Shown here: one piece after another, positions 25,456 to 33,216 of the stretch
Layout of the letters: each line of letters starts with the position of its first letter
Position numbering within the stretch: the stretch's first letter is position 1
From: Streptomyces sp. LHD-70
GTDB lineage: Bacteria; Actinomycetota; Actinomycetes; Streptomycetales; Streptomycetaceae
Assembly: GCF_031157275.1 (NCBI RefSeq)
Contig: NZ_JAVIFW010000003.1
Location: 124,001-188,000, forward strand
Length of the DNA: 64,000 bases
Direction of reading: 5' to 3'
The notes under the pieces: model-generated
The model's input: the letters and a program-made list of their open reading frames with translations, nothing else
Database searches by the model: none
Told to the model about the DNA's origin: nothing
Translations under genes and position numbers: made by a program

Positions 25456-26992
25456 TTCTTCCCCTACCCGCCCCTTCCCGAAAGCCTGCGGCGCTGTCGT
25501 TCGGCTGCTGCGCCGTCGTGGCCGGTCGCGCAGTTCCCCGCGCCCCTTTCGGGGCACATTCAGCCCCGGAGCACGCGCGGTCGGACGGGGTTGGGGTGCG
25601 GCGGTCCTGGACCTTGGTGCGGTAGAGCCACAGGCCCACGCCCGCCGCCATGACGCCCAGCGCCACGGCGAGTTCGCGGTAGCCCCCGTACCCGCTGATC
25701 TCGAAGCCGGTCGCGCCGACCACCAGGACCAGCAGAAGCAGCGCCGCCAGCAGCCAGGCGATCGGTACGAACACCGCCGGGAGGCGGATCGGGCGGGCCG
25801 CGTCCGGACGGTCGCGGCGAAGCAGGGCGAAGCCCGAGAGGGCCAGGACGTGCGTCAGGATGTAGCCGAGGTTGCCGGTCACGATGATCGCCAGCGGCGT
25901 CTGCAGGACCGTGATCGCCAGGACGTTGAGGACGAGGGCGACCCACAGGGCCCGCGCGGGCACCCCGCGCCGGGTGAGCACCCCGGCCTGCCGGATCGTC
26001 GTTCCCCGGACGCCCATGTGGTAGAGGACCCGGGAGCCGTCGGCGAGGCCGGTGATCATGATGAGCAGCAGCGAGCCGATCAGGAAGACCACCATCAGGT
26101 CCGCCCCGCCGCCGATCAGCCGCTGGAACGCCCCCACGTAGAACGTCACCGGCTCCGCCGAGATCTTCGCCTCGCCCAGATATCCCGAGAGCGACAGCGG
26201 CATCAGCAGGAACACCCCGAGGCAGAACAGCACGCCGGCCCGCAGCGCCCGCGAGGTGTCGCGCACGGTGTCCTTGTACTCGGGGGCGAAGGTCAGGCAG
26301 ACCTCCACCGCGAACGACGTCCACGCCATGATGTACAGCCACACCAGCGCCTCACGCAGACCTGCGGCGCCGTGCAGGTTCCAGTGCAGGCCCGCGGCCG
26401 ACCAGTCACCGCTCACGAACGGGCCGACCACGAACACCGTGAGCGGGACGAGGAGCATGCCGCCCGTGACGTACACGACCCACATCGCGGCGTGCAGTCC
26501 GGCCATGGCGGCGCCGAAGAGCAGCACGATCACCACGAGGCCGACCGCGATGGGGAAGTCCACGGTCGCCGGGCCGAACGAGTACGACCAGTCCTGGTCG
26601 GGGAACCACTGCGCCTGGACGAGCGAGCCGACGATGCTCGCGTAGATGGCGAGCGCGGTCGTCCAGGGGAACCAGTAGCCGATGCCGGCGATCGGGCCGA
26701 CGACGGGGGCGCGGGACTTCCATGCCTCGGCGGCGTAGTCCGCGATGCCGCCGGAGGACTCGGGGAACATCGCGGCCAGTTCCTGGTAGATCCAGTTGGC
26801 GGCGGCCGCGAGGACCATCGAGACGGCCCAGAGCGCGAGCGCGCCCCAAGCGCCGAGGCCGCCGATCGAGGCGCCGAGCGAGGCGATCAGCGCGGCGGGC
26901 ATCGCGAGGGTCAGGGCGAAGCCGTCGTACCAGTGCATCTTCTGGGGCAGCGCGGGCATTCGGTCCGGGCCGCCGGGGTTCGGGGATGACAT
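25409..26992 (-). CDS. APC-family amino acid/amine permease
   Basis: A 527-residue permease with about 12 helices of the amino acid-polyamine-organocation superfamily (ASLGASIGGLGAWG in helix 1, FPESSGGIADYAAEAW in helix 2). It is the last gene of the leftward catabolic operon, 127 bases after the reductase gene, and probably imports the substrate. Start at ATG of MSSPNPGG. The last about 50 residues (from about 25560 down) are encoded by dispersed element copy 2 and overlap the 3' end of the convergent P450 gene by 47 bases, so the native C-terminus seems to have been extended by the element. Confidence 0.88.
   Translation of the reverse strand: MSSPNPGGPDRMPALPQKMHWYDGFALTLAMPAALIASLGASIGGLGAWGALALWAVSMVLAAAANWIYQELAAMFPESSGGIADYAAEAWKSRAPVVGPIAGIGYWFPWTTALAIYASIVGSLVQAQWFPDQDWSYSFGPATVDFPIAVGLVVIVLLFGAAMAGLHAAMWVVYVTGGMLLVPLTVFVVGPFVSGDWSAAGLHWNLHGAAGLREALVWLYIMAWTSFAVEVCLTFAPEYKDTVRDTSRALRAGVLFCLGVFLLMPLSLSGYLGEAKISAEPVTFYVGAFQRLIGGGADLMVVFLIGSLLLIMITGLADGSRVLYHMGVRGTTIRQAGVLTRRGVPARALWVALVLNVLAITVLQTPLAIIVTGNLGYILTHVLALSGFALLRRDRPDAARPIRLPAVFVPIAWLLAALLLLVLVVGATGFEISGYGGYRELAVALGVMAAGVGLWLYRTKVQDRRTPTPSDRACSGAECAPKGARGTARPATTAQQPNDSAAGFREGAGRGRISAEPGAASTPPAST
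25460..25556 (-). repeat. Dispersed convergent-end element, copy 2
   Basis: Read on the minus strand it contains GGGGCGCGGGGAACTGCGC, GACCGGCCACGACGGCGC and CTTTCGGGAAGGGGCGGG, the same order of blocks as the other copies, but lacks the GCGGCTCCGCCGC hairpin. It lies at the junction of the P450 and permease genes and is inside the permease reading frame. Confidence 0.85.
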
Positions 26993-27119
26993 CAGAGGCC
27001 CCCTTCGGGGAGCGCGGGAACGGGAACGGGATATGGGGAGAGGCCCCCTGCACAGGAACGTGCGGGCAGGCAGGGGCACATGGGGAGAGGAGGCATACGG
27101 GGGCGGGTGGTCGCCGTGG

Positions 27120-28070
27120 TCACAGGTCGAGGACCAGGCGCTCGCCGGCGCAGCGGGAGACGCAGATCATCATCGTGCCGCCGCTCGCCCGCTCCGCCTC
27201 GGTGAGCAGGTCGTCGCGGTGGTCGGGGACGCCGTCGAGCACCTTGGTCTCGCAGGCCCCGCAGATGCCCAGCTCGCACGAGGAGTCCGCCTCGACCCCG
27301 GCCGCGCGCACGGTCTCCAGGACGCTGCGGTCCGCCGGCACGACCAGATCGAGGCCGGAGCGCTCCAGGCGGAGCGCGAAATCGGCCGGTCCGCCCGCGC
27401 CCGGCCCGTCCTGCGGCGGCCCGCCCGCCGGGGCGAAGCGCTCGGTGTGCACCGGCCCGGTGTGCAGCGCGCGGACGGCGTCGAGGAGACCCCCGGGGCC
27501 GCAGGCGTACGCGGCCGCGTCCGGCCAGGAGGCGAGGAACGACGCCAGGTCGGGCCGGCCCGCCTCGTCCTCGGGGACCACCGTGACGGCGTCGGCGGGC
27601 AGTTCGCCGAGGAACGCCATGCTCGCCCGTGAACGGCCCCCGTACAGCATCTTCCAGGGGCGGCCGAGTGCGGTGAGGCGGTGGGCCATCGGCAGCAGCG
27701 GGGTGATGCCGATGCCGCCGGCGACCAGCAAGTACCGCTCGGCGTCGGCCAGTCGGAAGGTGTTGCGGGGCCGCGACACCGGCAGTGTGTGGCCGGGGCG
27801 CAGCACCTCGTGCACCCGCGCCGAGCCGCCCCGGCTGTCGGGGACGCGCAGCACGCCCACGCGGTAGCGGCTCGGGTCGGCCGGGTCGGAGCACAGCGAG
27901 TACGGGCGGACCAGGCCGGGCGCCAGGTGCAGATCCACGTGGGCGCCCGGCTCCCACGGCGCGAGCCGCCCGCCGTCGGGGTCGGCCAGGGTGACGGCGA
28001 GCACGCCCTCGGCCGCCCGCTCAAGGGCATCGACGCGCAGCACCGGCGGCGCGTCCGGGGTGGTGGCCAT
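27120..28070 (-). CDS. Oxygenase reductase (FMN, NAD and plant-type 2Fe-2S; VanB-like)
   Basis: A 316-residue phthalate dioxygenase reductase-type protein. Order: flavin domain (RPYSLCSDP), NAD domain (VAGGIGITPLLPM, YACGPGGLLDAV) and a C-terminal ferredoxin domain with the cluster ligands CELGICGAC and a later Cys in MMICVSRC. It passes electrons from NAD(P)H to the Rieske oxygenase encoded directly upstream, four bases away. The pairing is the two-component VanAB arrangement. Confidence 0.92.
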   Translation of the reverse strand: MATTPDAPPVLRVDALERAAEGVLAVTLADPDGGRLAPWEPGAHVDLHLAPGLVRPYSLCSDPADPSRYRVGVLRVPDSRGGSARVHEVLRPGHTLPVSRPRNTFRLADAERYLLVAGGIGITPLLPMAHRLTALGRPWKMLYGGRSRASMAFLGELPADAVTVVPEDEAGRPDLASFLASWPDAAAYACGPGGLLDAVRALHTGPVHTERFAPAGGPPQDGPGAGGPADFALRLERSGLDLVVPADRSVLETVRAAGVEADSSCELGICGACETKVLDGVPDHRDDLLTEAERASGGTMMICVSRCAGERLVLDL

Positions 28071-28074
28071 CGCG

Positions 28075-29085
28075 TTACCCCTCGGCCCCGGCGGGCGCGG
28101 CGGCCCGGCGCATCAACTCACCGAACGCACGCCGGTAGTTGAGGGTGAACAGGTCGGCGGGGGCCGAGAACTCGGGGGCCTCGCCGTCCCACGGCACCTC
28201 GCGCGGCTGGATGTTCTCCACGATCGGCAGGTCTTCGAGGTACACCATCTCCTCGACGCGCAGACACTCCTCAAGGGAGTCCCCCTTGAAGTCCCGCTCG
28301 TTGGCGACCCCCCAGAAGATCTTCACCTCCTCGTACGAGACGGGCGAGGGGAAGCCGGCCACGATGCGCAGCCCGGCGATCTCGTAGTGGTAGCTGATGC
28401 TGGCGAAGCCCGGCGCGGTGCACTGGTAGTCCATCCGGCAGTCGCCCTGCGCCGCCCAGTCGCCCGAACTCGCCTCCAGGGGGCGGCTCATGTGCACGTC
28501 GAGCCCGTCCCTGCGCACCTCCAGGGGCTCCACCACCTCGGGCGTCGGGCCCATCGACACCTGGTGCACGAACGGGAAGTGCGCCACGTCCCGGAAGTTC
28601 TCCACGGCGACGGCGACGCCGGTGGGCGAGTGCAGCGGCTCGGCCGCGAGCCACTCCAGGTCCCGGCCGCGCCAGGCCGCCGGGTCGTACAGCTCTACGA
28701 CGGGCTCGTCGAGGACCGTCCACACATGGCCGAAGCGCTCGACGGCGGGGTGGACGCGCACCGCGGCCTTCGCCGGGATGCGGCTCTGGTCGGCGAGCGA
28801 GGGGATCCGGGTGCAGCGGCCGTCGCCGCCGTCGAACTGCCAGCCGTGGTACGGGCAGCCGAGGGAGCGCCCGTGCACCTTGCCGAGGGAGAGGTCGGCG
28901 CCGCGGTGCGGGCAGCGGCGGGCGGTGACGCGCGCCGTGCCGTCCTCGTCGCGGTAGACGACGAGCTGCTCGCCGAGCAGGACGGCGGGCTGCGGGGTGT
29001 CGAGGTCGACGGAGCGTGCCACCGGGAACCAGGAGCGCCGCATGGCGTGCTCGGCCTGCTCCCGTTTGGTGAGGGTGGAGGTCAT
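28075..29085 (-). CDS. Rieske non-heme iron oxygenase (VanA-like terminal component)
   Basis: A 336-residue oxygenase. The Rieske cluster ligands are CPHRGADL and CPYHGW (C-x-H ... C-x2-H). The mononuclear iron site is NFRDVAHFPFVH (D-x2-H-x4-H). Length and single-subunit form match VanA-type demethylases/monooxygenases, not the alpha-beta ring dioxygenases. Start ATG has GGAAGGA seven bases upstream. With its reductase it should hydroxylate or demethylate the pathway substrate; substrate unknown. Confidence 0.92.
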   Translation of the reverse strand: MTSTLTKREQAEHAMRRSWFPVARSVDLDTPQPAVLLGEQLVVYRDEDGTARVTARRCPHRGADLSLGKVHGRSLGCPYHGWQFDGGDGRCTRIPSLADQSRIPAKAAVRVHPAVERFGHVWTVLDEPVVELYDPAAWRGRDLEWLAAEPLHSPTGVAVAVENFRDVAHFPFVHQVSMGPTPEVVEPLEVRRDGLDVHMSRPLEASSGDWAAQGDCRMDYQCTAPGFASISYHYEIAGLRIVAGFPSPVSYEEVKIFWGVANERDFKGDSLEECLRVEEMVYLEDLPIVENIQPREVPWDGEAPEFSAPADLFTLNYRRAFGELMRRAAAPAGAEG

Positions 29086-29134
29086 CTGGGGTCCTTCCAG
29101 GGGGTGTTGGGGCTGACGACGGCACAGGAGTGGG

Positions 29135-29926
29135 CTAGATGCCCACGAGGAGGGCGCCGCCGTTGACGGGGACGGTCTGGCCGGTGATGAAGGCGCCGGT
29201 GTCCCCGGCGAGGAACGCGACCACGTCGGCGATCTCCGAGGGCTGCCCGAGCCGGCCGACGGGCACGGCGGCGACCTCGGCGTCATGGTTCTCCGGCGGC
29301 ACCATGCGGGTCGCGATCGCGCCCGGCGCCACGGCGTTGACCATGATCCGCTCCGCCGCGAACTCCTGGGCGAGGGTCTTCATCAGGCCGAGCTGGCCCG
29401 CCTTGGACACCATGTAGCCGTAGCTGTGGCCGTCGGGGACCTGCCCCCACTGGGAGTTGATGAAGATCACCCGGGCCGCGGGGCTGCGCCGCAGCTCGGG
29501 CAGGGCGGCCCGGGTGAGGTGCAGCGGCGCCCAGATGTTCACGGCGAGCAGCCGGGCGACGTCCTCGTCGGCGGTGTCGGCGAGGCCCGTCATGCTGTGG
29601 ATCAGGCCCGCGTTGTGCACCAGGATGTCGAGCCCGCCGAGTGCGGCGACCGCCTCGGCCACCAGCTTCTCGGCCTGCTCGCGGTCGGTGATGTCCGCGC
29701 CGAGTGCCACCGCGGTGCCGCCCGCGGCGCGCACCGCCTCGGCGGTCTCGGCGAGTTCGGCCGCGTCGATGTCGGCGAGGGCGAGGTCCGCGCCCCGGGC
29801 GGCGAGGGCGAGCGCGTGCGCGCGGCCCATGCCGCGGGAGGCGCCGGTGATCAGGGCGCGGCGGCCGGTCAGTTCGGCCGCGGTGGGAGTGTGACCGGCG
29901 GCGGGGGTGCGGTCGGCGGCGCTCAC
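29135..29926 (-). CDS. SDR-family oxidoreductase in the Rieske operon
   Basis: A 263-residue classical SDR: TGASRGMGRA cofactor motif, HNAG, catalytic Ser (FINSQWGQ) and YGYMVSKAG with Tyr and Lys, and the usual end FITGQTVPVNGG. It probably oxidises a hydroxyl group formed by the oxygenase. The GTG start overlaps the stop of the VOC gene by four bases; the next gene starts 49 bases downstream. Confidence 0.9.
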   Translation of the reverse strand: MSAADRTPAAGHTPTAAELTGRRALITGASRGMGRAHALALAARGADLALADIDAAELAETAEAVRAAGGTAVALGADITDREQAEKLVAEAVAALGGLDILVHNAGLIHSMTGLADTADEDVARLLAVNIWAPLHLTRAALPELRRSPAARVIFINSQWGQVPDGHSYGYMVSKAGQLGLMKTLAQEFAAERIMVNAVAPGAIATRMVPPENHDAEVAAVPVGRLGQPSEIADVVAFLAGDTGAFITGQTVPVNGGALLVGI

Positions 29927-30348
29927 GCGGTCACCTCGGCCTGGTGCGGCTCGGTGACGTAGAGCATGTTGCCGTCGGGGTCGTAGAAGGGGCGGTAGCG
30001 GTACCAGGTGCCCGACGGGTGCTTCCAGACGATCTGATCGTCCGTCACCCACTCCACGCGGCCGTCGAGTTCTGCTACGGCCGCGTCCAGGTCGTCGACC
30101 TCGAAGGCGACGGAGTCGAAGCCGGGTGCGTTCTCCGCGTTCACCTCGGTGCGGCGCGGCTCGTGCCGGCCGGCCTCCGACTTGAAGAGGTAGAGCGTGA
30201 GATTGCCCAGGTCGATCGCGGCCCACTCCTCGGCCGCCGCGTAGGGCAGGTGGAACGGCAGGCCGAGGGTGCCGTGGTAGAAGTCCACGAGTCGCTGGAC
30301 GTCGTGGGTGAGGATGTCCATGTTGTCGATGCGCTTGAGCCGGATCAT
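29923..30348 (-). CDS. VOC-family protein (glyoxalase/extradiol dioxygenase-like)
   Basis: A 141-residue single vicinal oxygen chelate domain. DILTHDVQRLVDFYHGTLGL is the usual first metal-ligand strand, and YRPFYDPDGNMLYVTEP provides the final Glu-containing strand. Members are lyases, isomerases, dioxygenases or binding proteins. Start ATG has AAGGAG upstream. The gene overlaps both neighbours by four bases, so its product must be made in step with them; it is a good candidate for the ring-opening or fragmentation step, but this is inference. Confidence 0.85.
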   Translation of the reverse strand: MIRLKRIDNMDILTHDVQRLVDFYHGTLGLPFHLPYAAAEEWAAIDLGNLTLYLFKSEAGRHEPRRTEVNAENAPGFDSVAFEVDDLDAAVAELDGRVEWVTDDQIVWKHPSGTWYRYRPFYDPDGNMLYVTEPHQAEVTA

Positions 30349-31490
30349 GCGGCGCTCCTTGTCGGTTCGGGGGACGGGGCGGGGTCGGCTGTCTCGGGTC
30401 CTGGGCCGGATCCTGACCCGGATCCCGGGTGCGGTTCCGGGCGGTGCAGGCAGGGCGGTCCGGAGGTGATGTGCAGGGCGCGGGTCGCGAAGTCGATCCG
30501 TACGGTGGCGAGCGTGCGGAACGCGTCCGGCCGGTCGTCGGGTGCGTGGGCGCAGAGCCCGCCGGTGTGGTCGCAGAGCGCGTCCACGGCCGCTTCGGTG
30601 GTGAGGGTGGCGCCCTTGCCGTGCAGGGCGCGGCGCAGCACGTCGTACCGGACCAGGGTGTCGGGGTCGGTGACCGGCTCGGTGTCGCCGTCGCTGCCGG
30701 GCCGGGTCAGGAAGTGGTTGGTGTGCAGCAACAGCCCGTCGGCGTCCGGGAGTACGTGCCCCGGGCCGCCCGGCCACAGCTCGCAGGCGATCGCGGTCCT
30801 GCCCGCCGCGAGGCCGCCGACCACGGTCAGGGTGGTGGACGCGGAGACCGGCGCGGTGCCGGCGGTGCGCAGCGCGTCGGTCACCGTGTACGCGGTGTCG
30901 AGCAGCCGCCGGGCGATCACATGGACGGGAACGCCGCCCTTCGGCCGGTCCTCGCGGTGGTGCAGGATGTTGAACAGGCAGCCCACGCCCCGGTCGTTGA
31001 CGCCGATCTTGCCGACGACGCCGAACTCGGTGAGGGTCGTGGTGCGCCGCCCCTCGGCCTGCGGGATCTCCCACTCCAGCCAGTTGTCGGCCAGGCCCGC
31101 GTACCAGTCCCAGTTCTGCACGGCCACAGGCTCGGCGCCGGGGCCGCCCAGGGCCACCACGGTGGAGCACTCGCCCCCGCCGCGGGCGCCGGCGAGGATC
31201 TCGGTGCGGGCGTTCACGGCGGCCACGTCGGTGACGGGCAGGGCCGCGCCCTCGGCGATGCCCCGGATCTCCGCGGCCAGTTCGGGCGCCCAGCGCTCCA
31301 CGGCGGCGAGCGCGTCGGCCCCCGGCCCGGCCAGGTCGTGGACGCCGCCGCGGGCGAACAGGTCCCGGTAGCCGGCCACCGTGGCGGCCACCCGGCCGCG
31401 CCAGGTCTCGCCGAACTCGCGGCCGCGCTCGCGGGGTTCGGCTTCCGTGGAGACGAACCGGACGGGCGGCTGCGGCGGGACCGTGCTCAC
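30345..31490 (-). CDS. C45-family Ntn-hydrolase/acyltransferase-like protein
   Basis: A 381-residue protein of peptidase family C45 (penicillin acyl-CoA:6-APA acyltransferase-like). The nucleophilic cysteine after self-cleavage would be Cys108 in GGGECSTVVALG; it is followed by AVQNWDWYAGL and NDRGVGCLFNIL, which fit the family. Such enzymes hydrolyse or form amide bonds. The GTG start overlaps the stop of the upstream gene (GTGA), and its stop overlaps the VOC ATG. The C-terminal tail is rich in Pro, Gly and Ser with a short GSGSGS repeat. In this operon it may release an amine or acyl group from the substrate. Confidence 0.82.
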   Translation of the reverse strand: MSTVPPQPPVRFVSTEAEPRERGREFGETWRGRVAATVAGYRDLFARGGVHDLAGPGADALAAVERWAPELAAEIRGIAEGAALPVTDVAAVNARTEILAGARGGGECSTVVALGGPGAEPVAVQNWDWYAGLADNWLEWEIPQAEGRRTTTLTEFGVVGKIGVNDRGVGCLFNILHHREDRPKGGVPVHVIARRLLDTAYTVTDALRTAGTAPVSASTTLTVVGGLAAGRTAIACELWPGGPGHVLPDADGLLLHTNHFLTRPGSDGDTEPVTDPDTLVRYDVLRRALHGKGATLTTEAAVDALCDHTGGLCAHAPDDRPDAFRTLATVRIDFATRALHITSGPPCLHRPEPHPGSGSGSGPGPETADPAPSPEPTRSAA

Positions 31491-32368
31491 TGCACGCTCC
31501 CCGTGGCCTGAGGCTGGGCCGGACGAGTCCGTACCCGGGCGGCGACGTCGGCCAGCGGCGCCTGCCACGAGCCGCCGCGGCGGGAGATCTCCTCGACCAG
31601 GCGGACCAGTTCGACGAAGCGCTGGGGCCGGCCGATGACCTCGGGGTGCATCGTGTAGATCACGTGCCGCCGCTCGGCCCGCGCGAACGTGTACTCCGCG
31701 AGCCAGGAGGTGTAGAGCTCGCCCGGGGCGGCGGTGTTGCCGCCGGTGTCGATGTTCCAGCCGTACCGGGGCCAGTCGTCGAGGGACCAGTGCACCGGGA
31801 GTTCGAGCAGCGCCCGGCCGTCGTGCACCTCGTAGTACGGGCGGTCGTCGCCCATGCAGGAGGAGTCGTACCCGAAGCCGTGCTCGACGAGCAGGTCGAA
31901 GGTCTCCGGGGTCAGCTCCCAGGACGCGGAGCGGTAACCCACCGGGACGGGTGCGCCGGCCGAGGCGAGAGCGGCGAGCCCCTTCTCGATCTCGGCGCGC
32001 TGGTCGGCGGGGGAGATCTTGTCGCTGCGCAGGTGCAGGTGCCCGTGGTGAGCGACCTCGTGCCCGCCCTCGAGGATCTCGGCGACCAGTCCGGGGTGGA
32101 CCTCGGCCGTGTGGCCGGGGACGAAGAAGGTGCCGCGGATGCCGTGTTCGGCGAGCAGGGCGAGGATGCGGGGCATGCCGCGGACGACTCCGTAGCGGCC
32201 CTCGGAGAGGGTGGTCAGCCTGCGGGCGTAGGACGGGTCCTCGCCGAGCCAGCCCGCTTCGGCGTCCACGTCGAAGGTGAAGGACACGGCCGCCTCGGCG
32301 CCGTCCGGCCAGTCGAACTCCGGCTCTTCGGGTGGCTCGGGGGAGGGGGAGGGATGCGGCAGCGGCAT
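31487..32368 (-). CDS. Polysaccharide deacetylase-fold hydrolase (imidase/PgdA-like branch)
   Basis: A 293-residue NodB-fold protein without signal peptide. The metal motif TFDVDAE (two Asp about residues 33 and 35) and HEVAHHGHLHL (His pair) are intact, with GYRSASWELT downstream. This cytoplasmic branch includes cyclic imide hydrolases and H. pylori PgdA-like proteins. It is the first gene of the operon and starts with ATG preceded by AGGAG. In a catabolic operon, hydrolysis of an imide, lactam or amide is more likely than cell-wall deacetylation (inference). Confidence 0.83.
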   Translation of the reverse strand: MPLPHPSPSPEPPEEPEFDWPDGAEAAVSFTFDVDAEAGWLGEDPSYARRLTTLSEGRYGVVRGMPRILALLAEHGIRGTFFVPGHTAEVHPGLVAEILEGGHEVAHHGHLHLRSDKISPADQRAEIEKGLAALASAGAPVPVGYRSASWELTPETFDLLVEHGFGYDSSCMGDDRPYYEVHDGRALLELPVHWSLDDWPRYGWNIDTGGNTAAPGELYTSWLAEYTFARAERRHVIYTMHPEVIGRPQRFVELVRLVEEISRRGGSWQAPLADVAARVRTRPAQPQATGSVQ

Positions 32369-32384
32369 GAGGGTCTCCTGGTGT

Positions 32385-32539
32385 TGCGTAGCCAAGGACG
32401 TACACAGATGCGCGATGCGCAGGTGAGTGCTCGAATCGATGCGCATTGCGTCGCGCCAGGAAACATAGGGTGCGCGATCCGTGAACTTCAAGAGGTCGGA
32501 CCTGCGCGATGCAAAGAATCTTCCGCGCTTGGCTACGCA
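32385..32539. promoter_or_regulatory. Divergent control region of the Lrp gene and the Rieske operon
   Basis: TGCGTAGCCAAG at 32385-32396 and its exact inverse CTTGGCTACGCA at 32528-32539 flank the region, 131 bases apart. Between them lie TGCGC-GAT-GCGCA (32409-32421), GATGCGCATTGCG and two more TGCGCGAT copies. Multiple spaced sites are typical for Lrp/AsnC regulators, which wrap DNA around an octamer. I infer that the divergent Lrp protein binds here. Confidence 0.55.
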
Positions 32540-32600
32540 TGTCGTGGATCAAGGGCCGTTCCGGCACCGCAACGCGTGATCCACATCTAGGATCGAGCCC

Positions 32601-33065
32601 ATGACCGAACTGGATGACCTCGACCGCGCGATCATCGCCGAGCTGGAGCAGGACGGCCGCCGCGCCTTCCGTGAGATCGCCCGCTCTCTGGACGTCTCCG
32701 AGGGCACCGTGCGCAGCCGCTTCCGTCGCCTGGAGGAGTCCGGCGTGCTCAAGATCACGGCCTTCGCCGACCCGGGGCGCTTCAGTCAGGGCCGCCTGGC
32801 GCAGATCTTCCTGCGGGTCGCCCCGGACCACCACGATGCGGTGGTCGCGGCGCTCTGCGCGTGCGTCGAGATCAGTTACGTCTCCACGACGCTCGGCCGT
32901 GCCGACGTCTTCGCCCAGGTCCTCGTCGCCGACGACCGGGACCTCTGGGAGTTCCTGCACCGGCGTGTGCGCCCGCTCGAAGGCGTCACGGACGTCGAGT
33001 CCGTACTCGAAGTGGCCGTGCACAAGCTCTGGTTCGACGGGCAGCGGCCGACCGAGGAGGGCTGA
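32601..33065 (+). CDS. Lrp/AsnC-family transcriptional regulator
   Basis: A 154-residue regulator with helix-turn-helix (LDDLDRAIIAELEQDGRR, then FREIARSLDVSEGTVRSRF) and a RAM ligand domain (around FLRVAPDHHDAVV and STTLGRADVFAQVLV). It diverges from the seven-gene operon and most likely controls it in response to a pathway metabolite. A TAGGAT hexamer ends seven bases before the ATG and no ribosome binding site is visible, so the mRNA is probably leaderless. Confidence 0.9.
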   Translation: MTELDDLDRAIIAELEQDGRRAFREIARSLDVSEGTVRSRFRRLEESGVLKITAFADPGRFSQGRLAQIFLRVAPDHHDAVVAALCACVEISYVSTTLGRADVFAQVLVADDRDLWEFLHRRVRPLEGVTDVESVLEVAVHKLWFDGQRPTEEG

Positions 33066-33074
33066 GGCCGCCGT

Positions 33075-33097
33075 CGGGAGGGGGCGTTCGCCTCCCG
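33075..33097 (+). terminator. Hairpin after the Lrp gene
   Basis: CGGGAGG and CCTCCCG form 7-base arms around a nine-base loop, ten bases past the Lrp stop. Probable terminator separating it from mutA. Confidence 0.6.
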
Positions 33098-33216
33098 TGT
33101 GTCACGCTCGCCCGGATAGGCCACCGGGCACGCATGATCAAGACCAGCCCGGAGAGGGCAAGGTCACAGCTGTGGGCACTGCTGCTCATGAGTGAACGTG
33201 CCCTAACATCCGAGCC

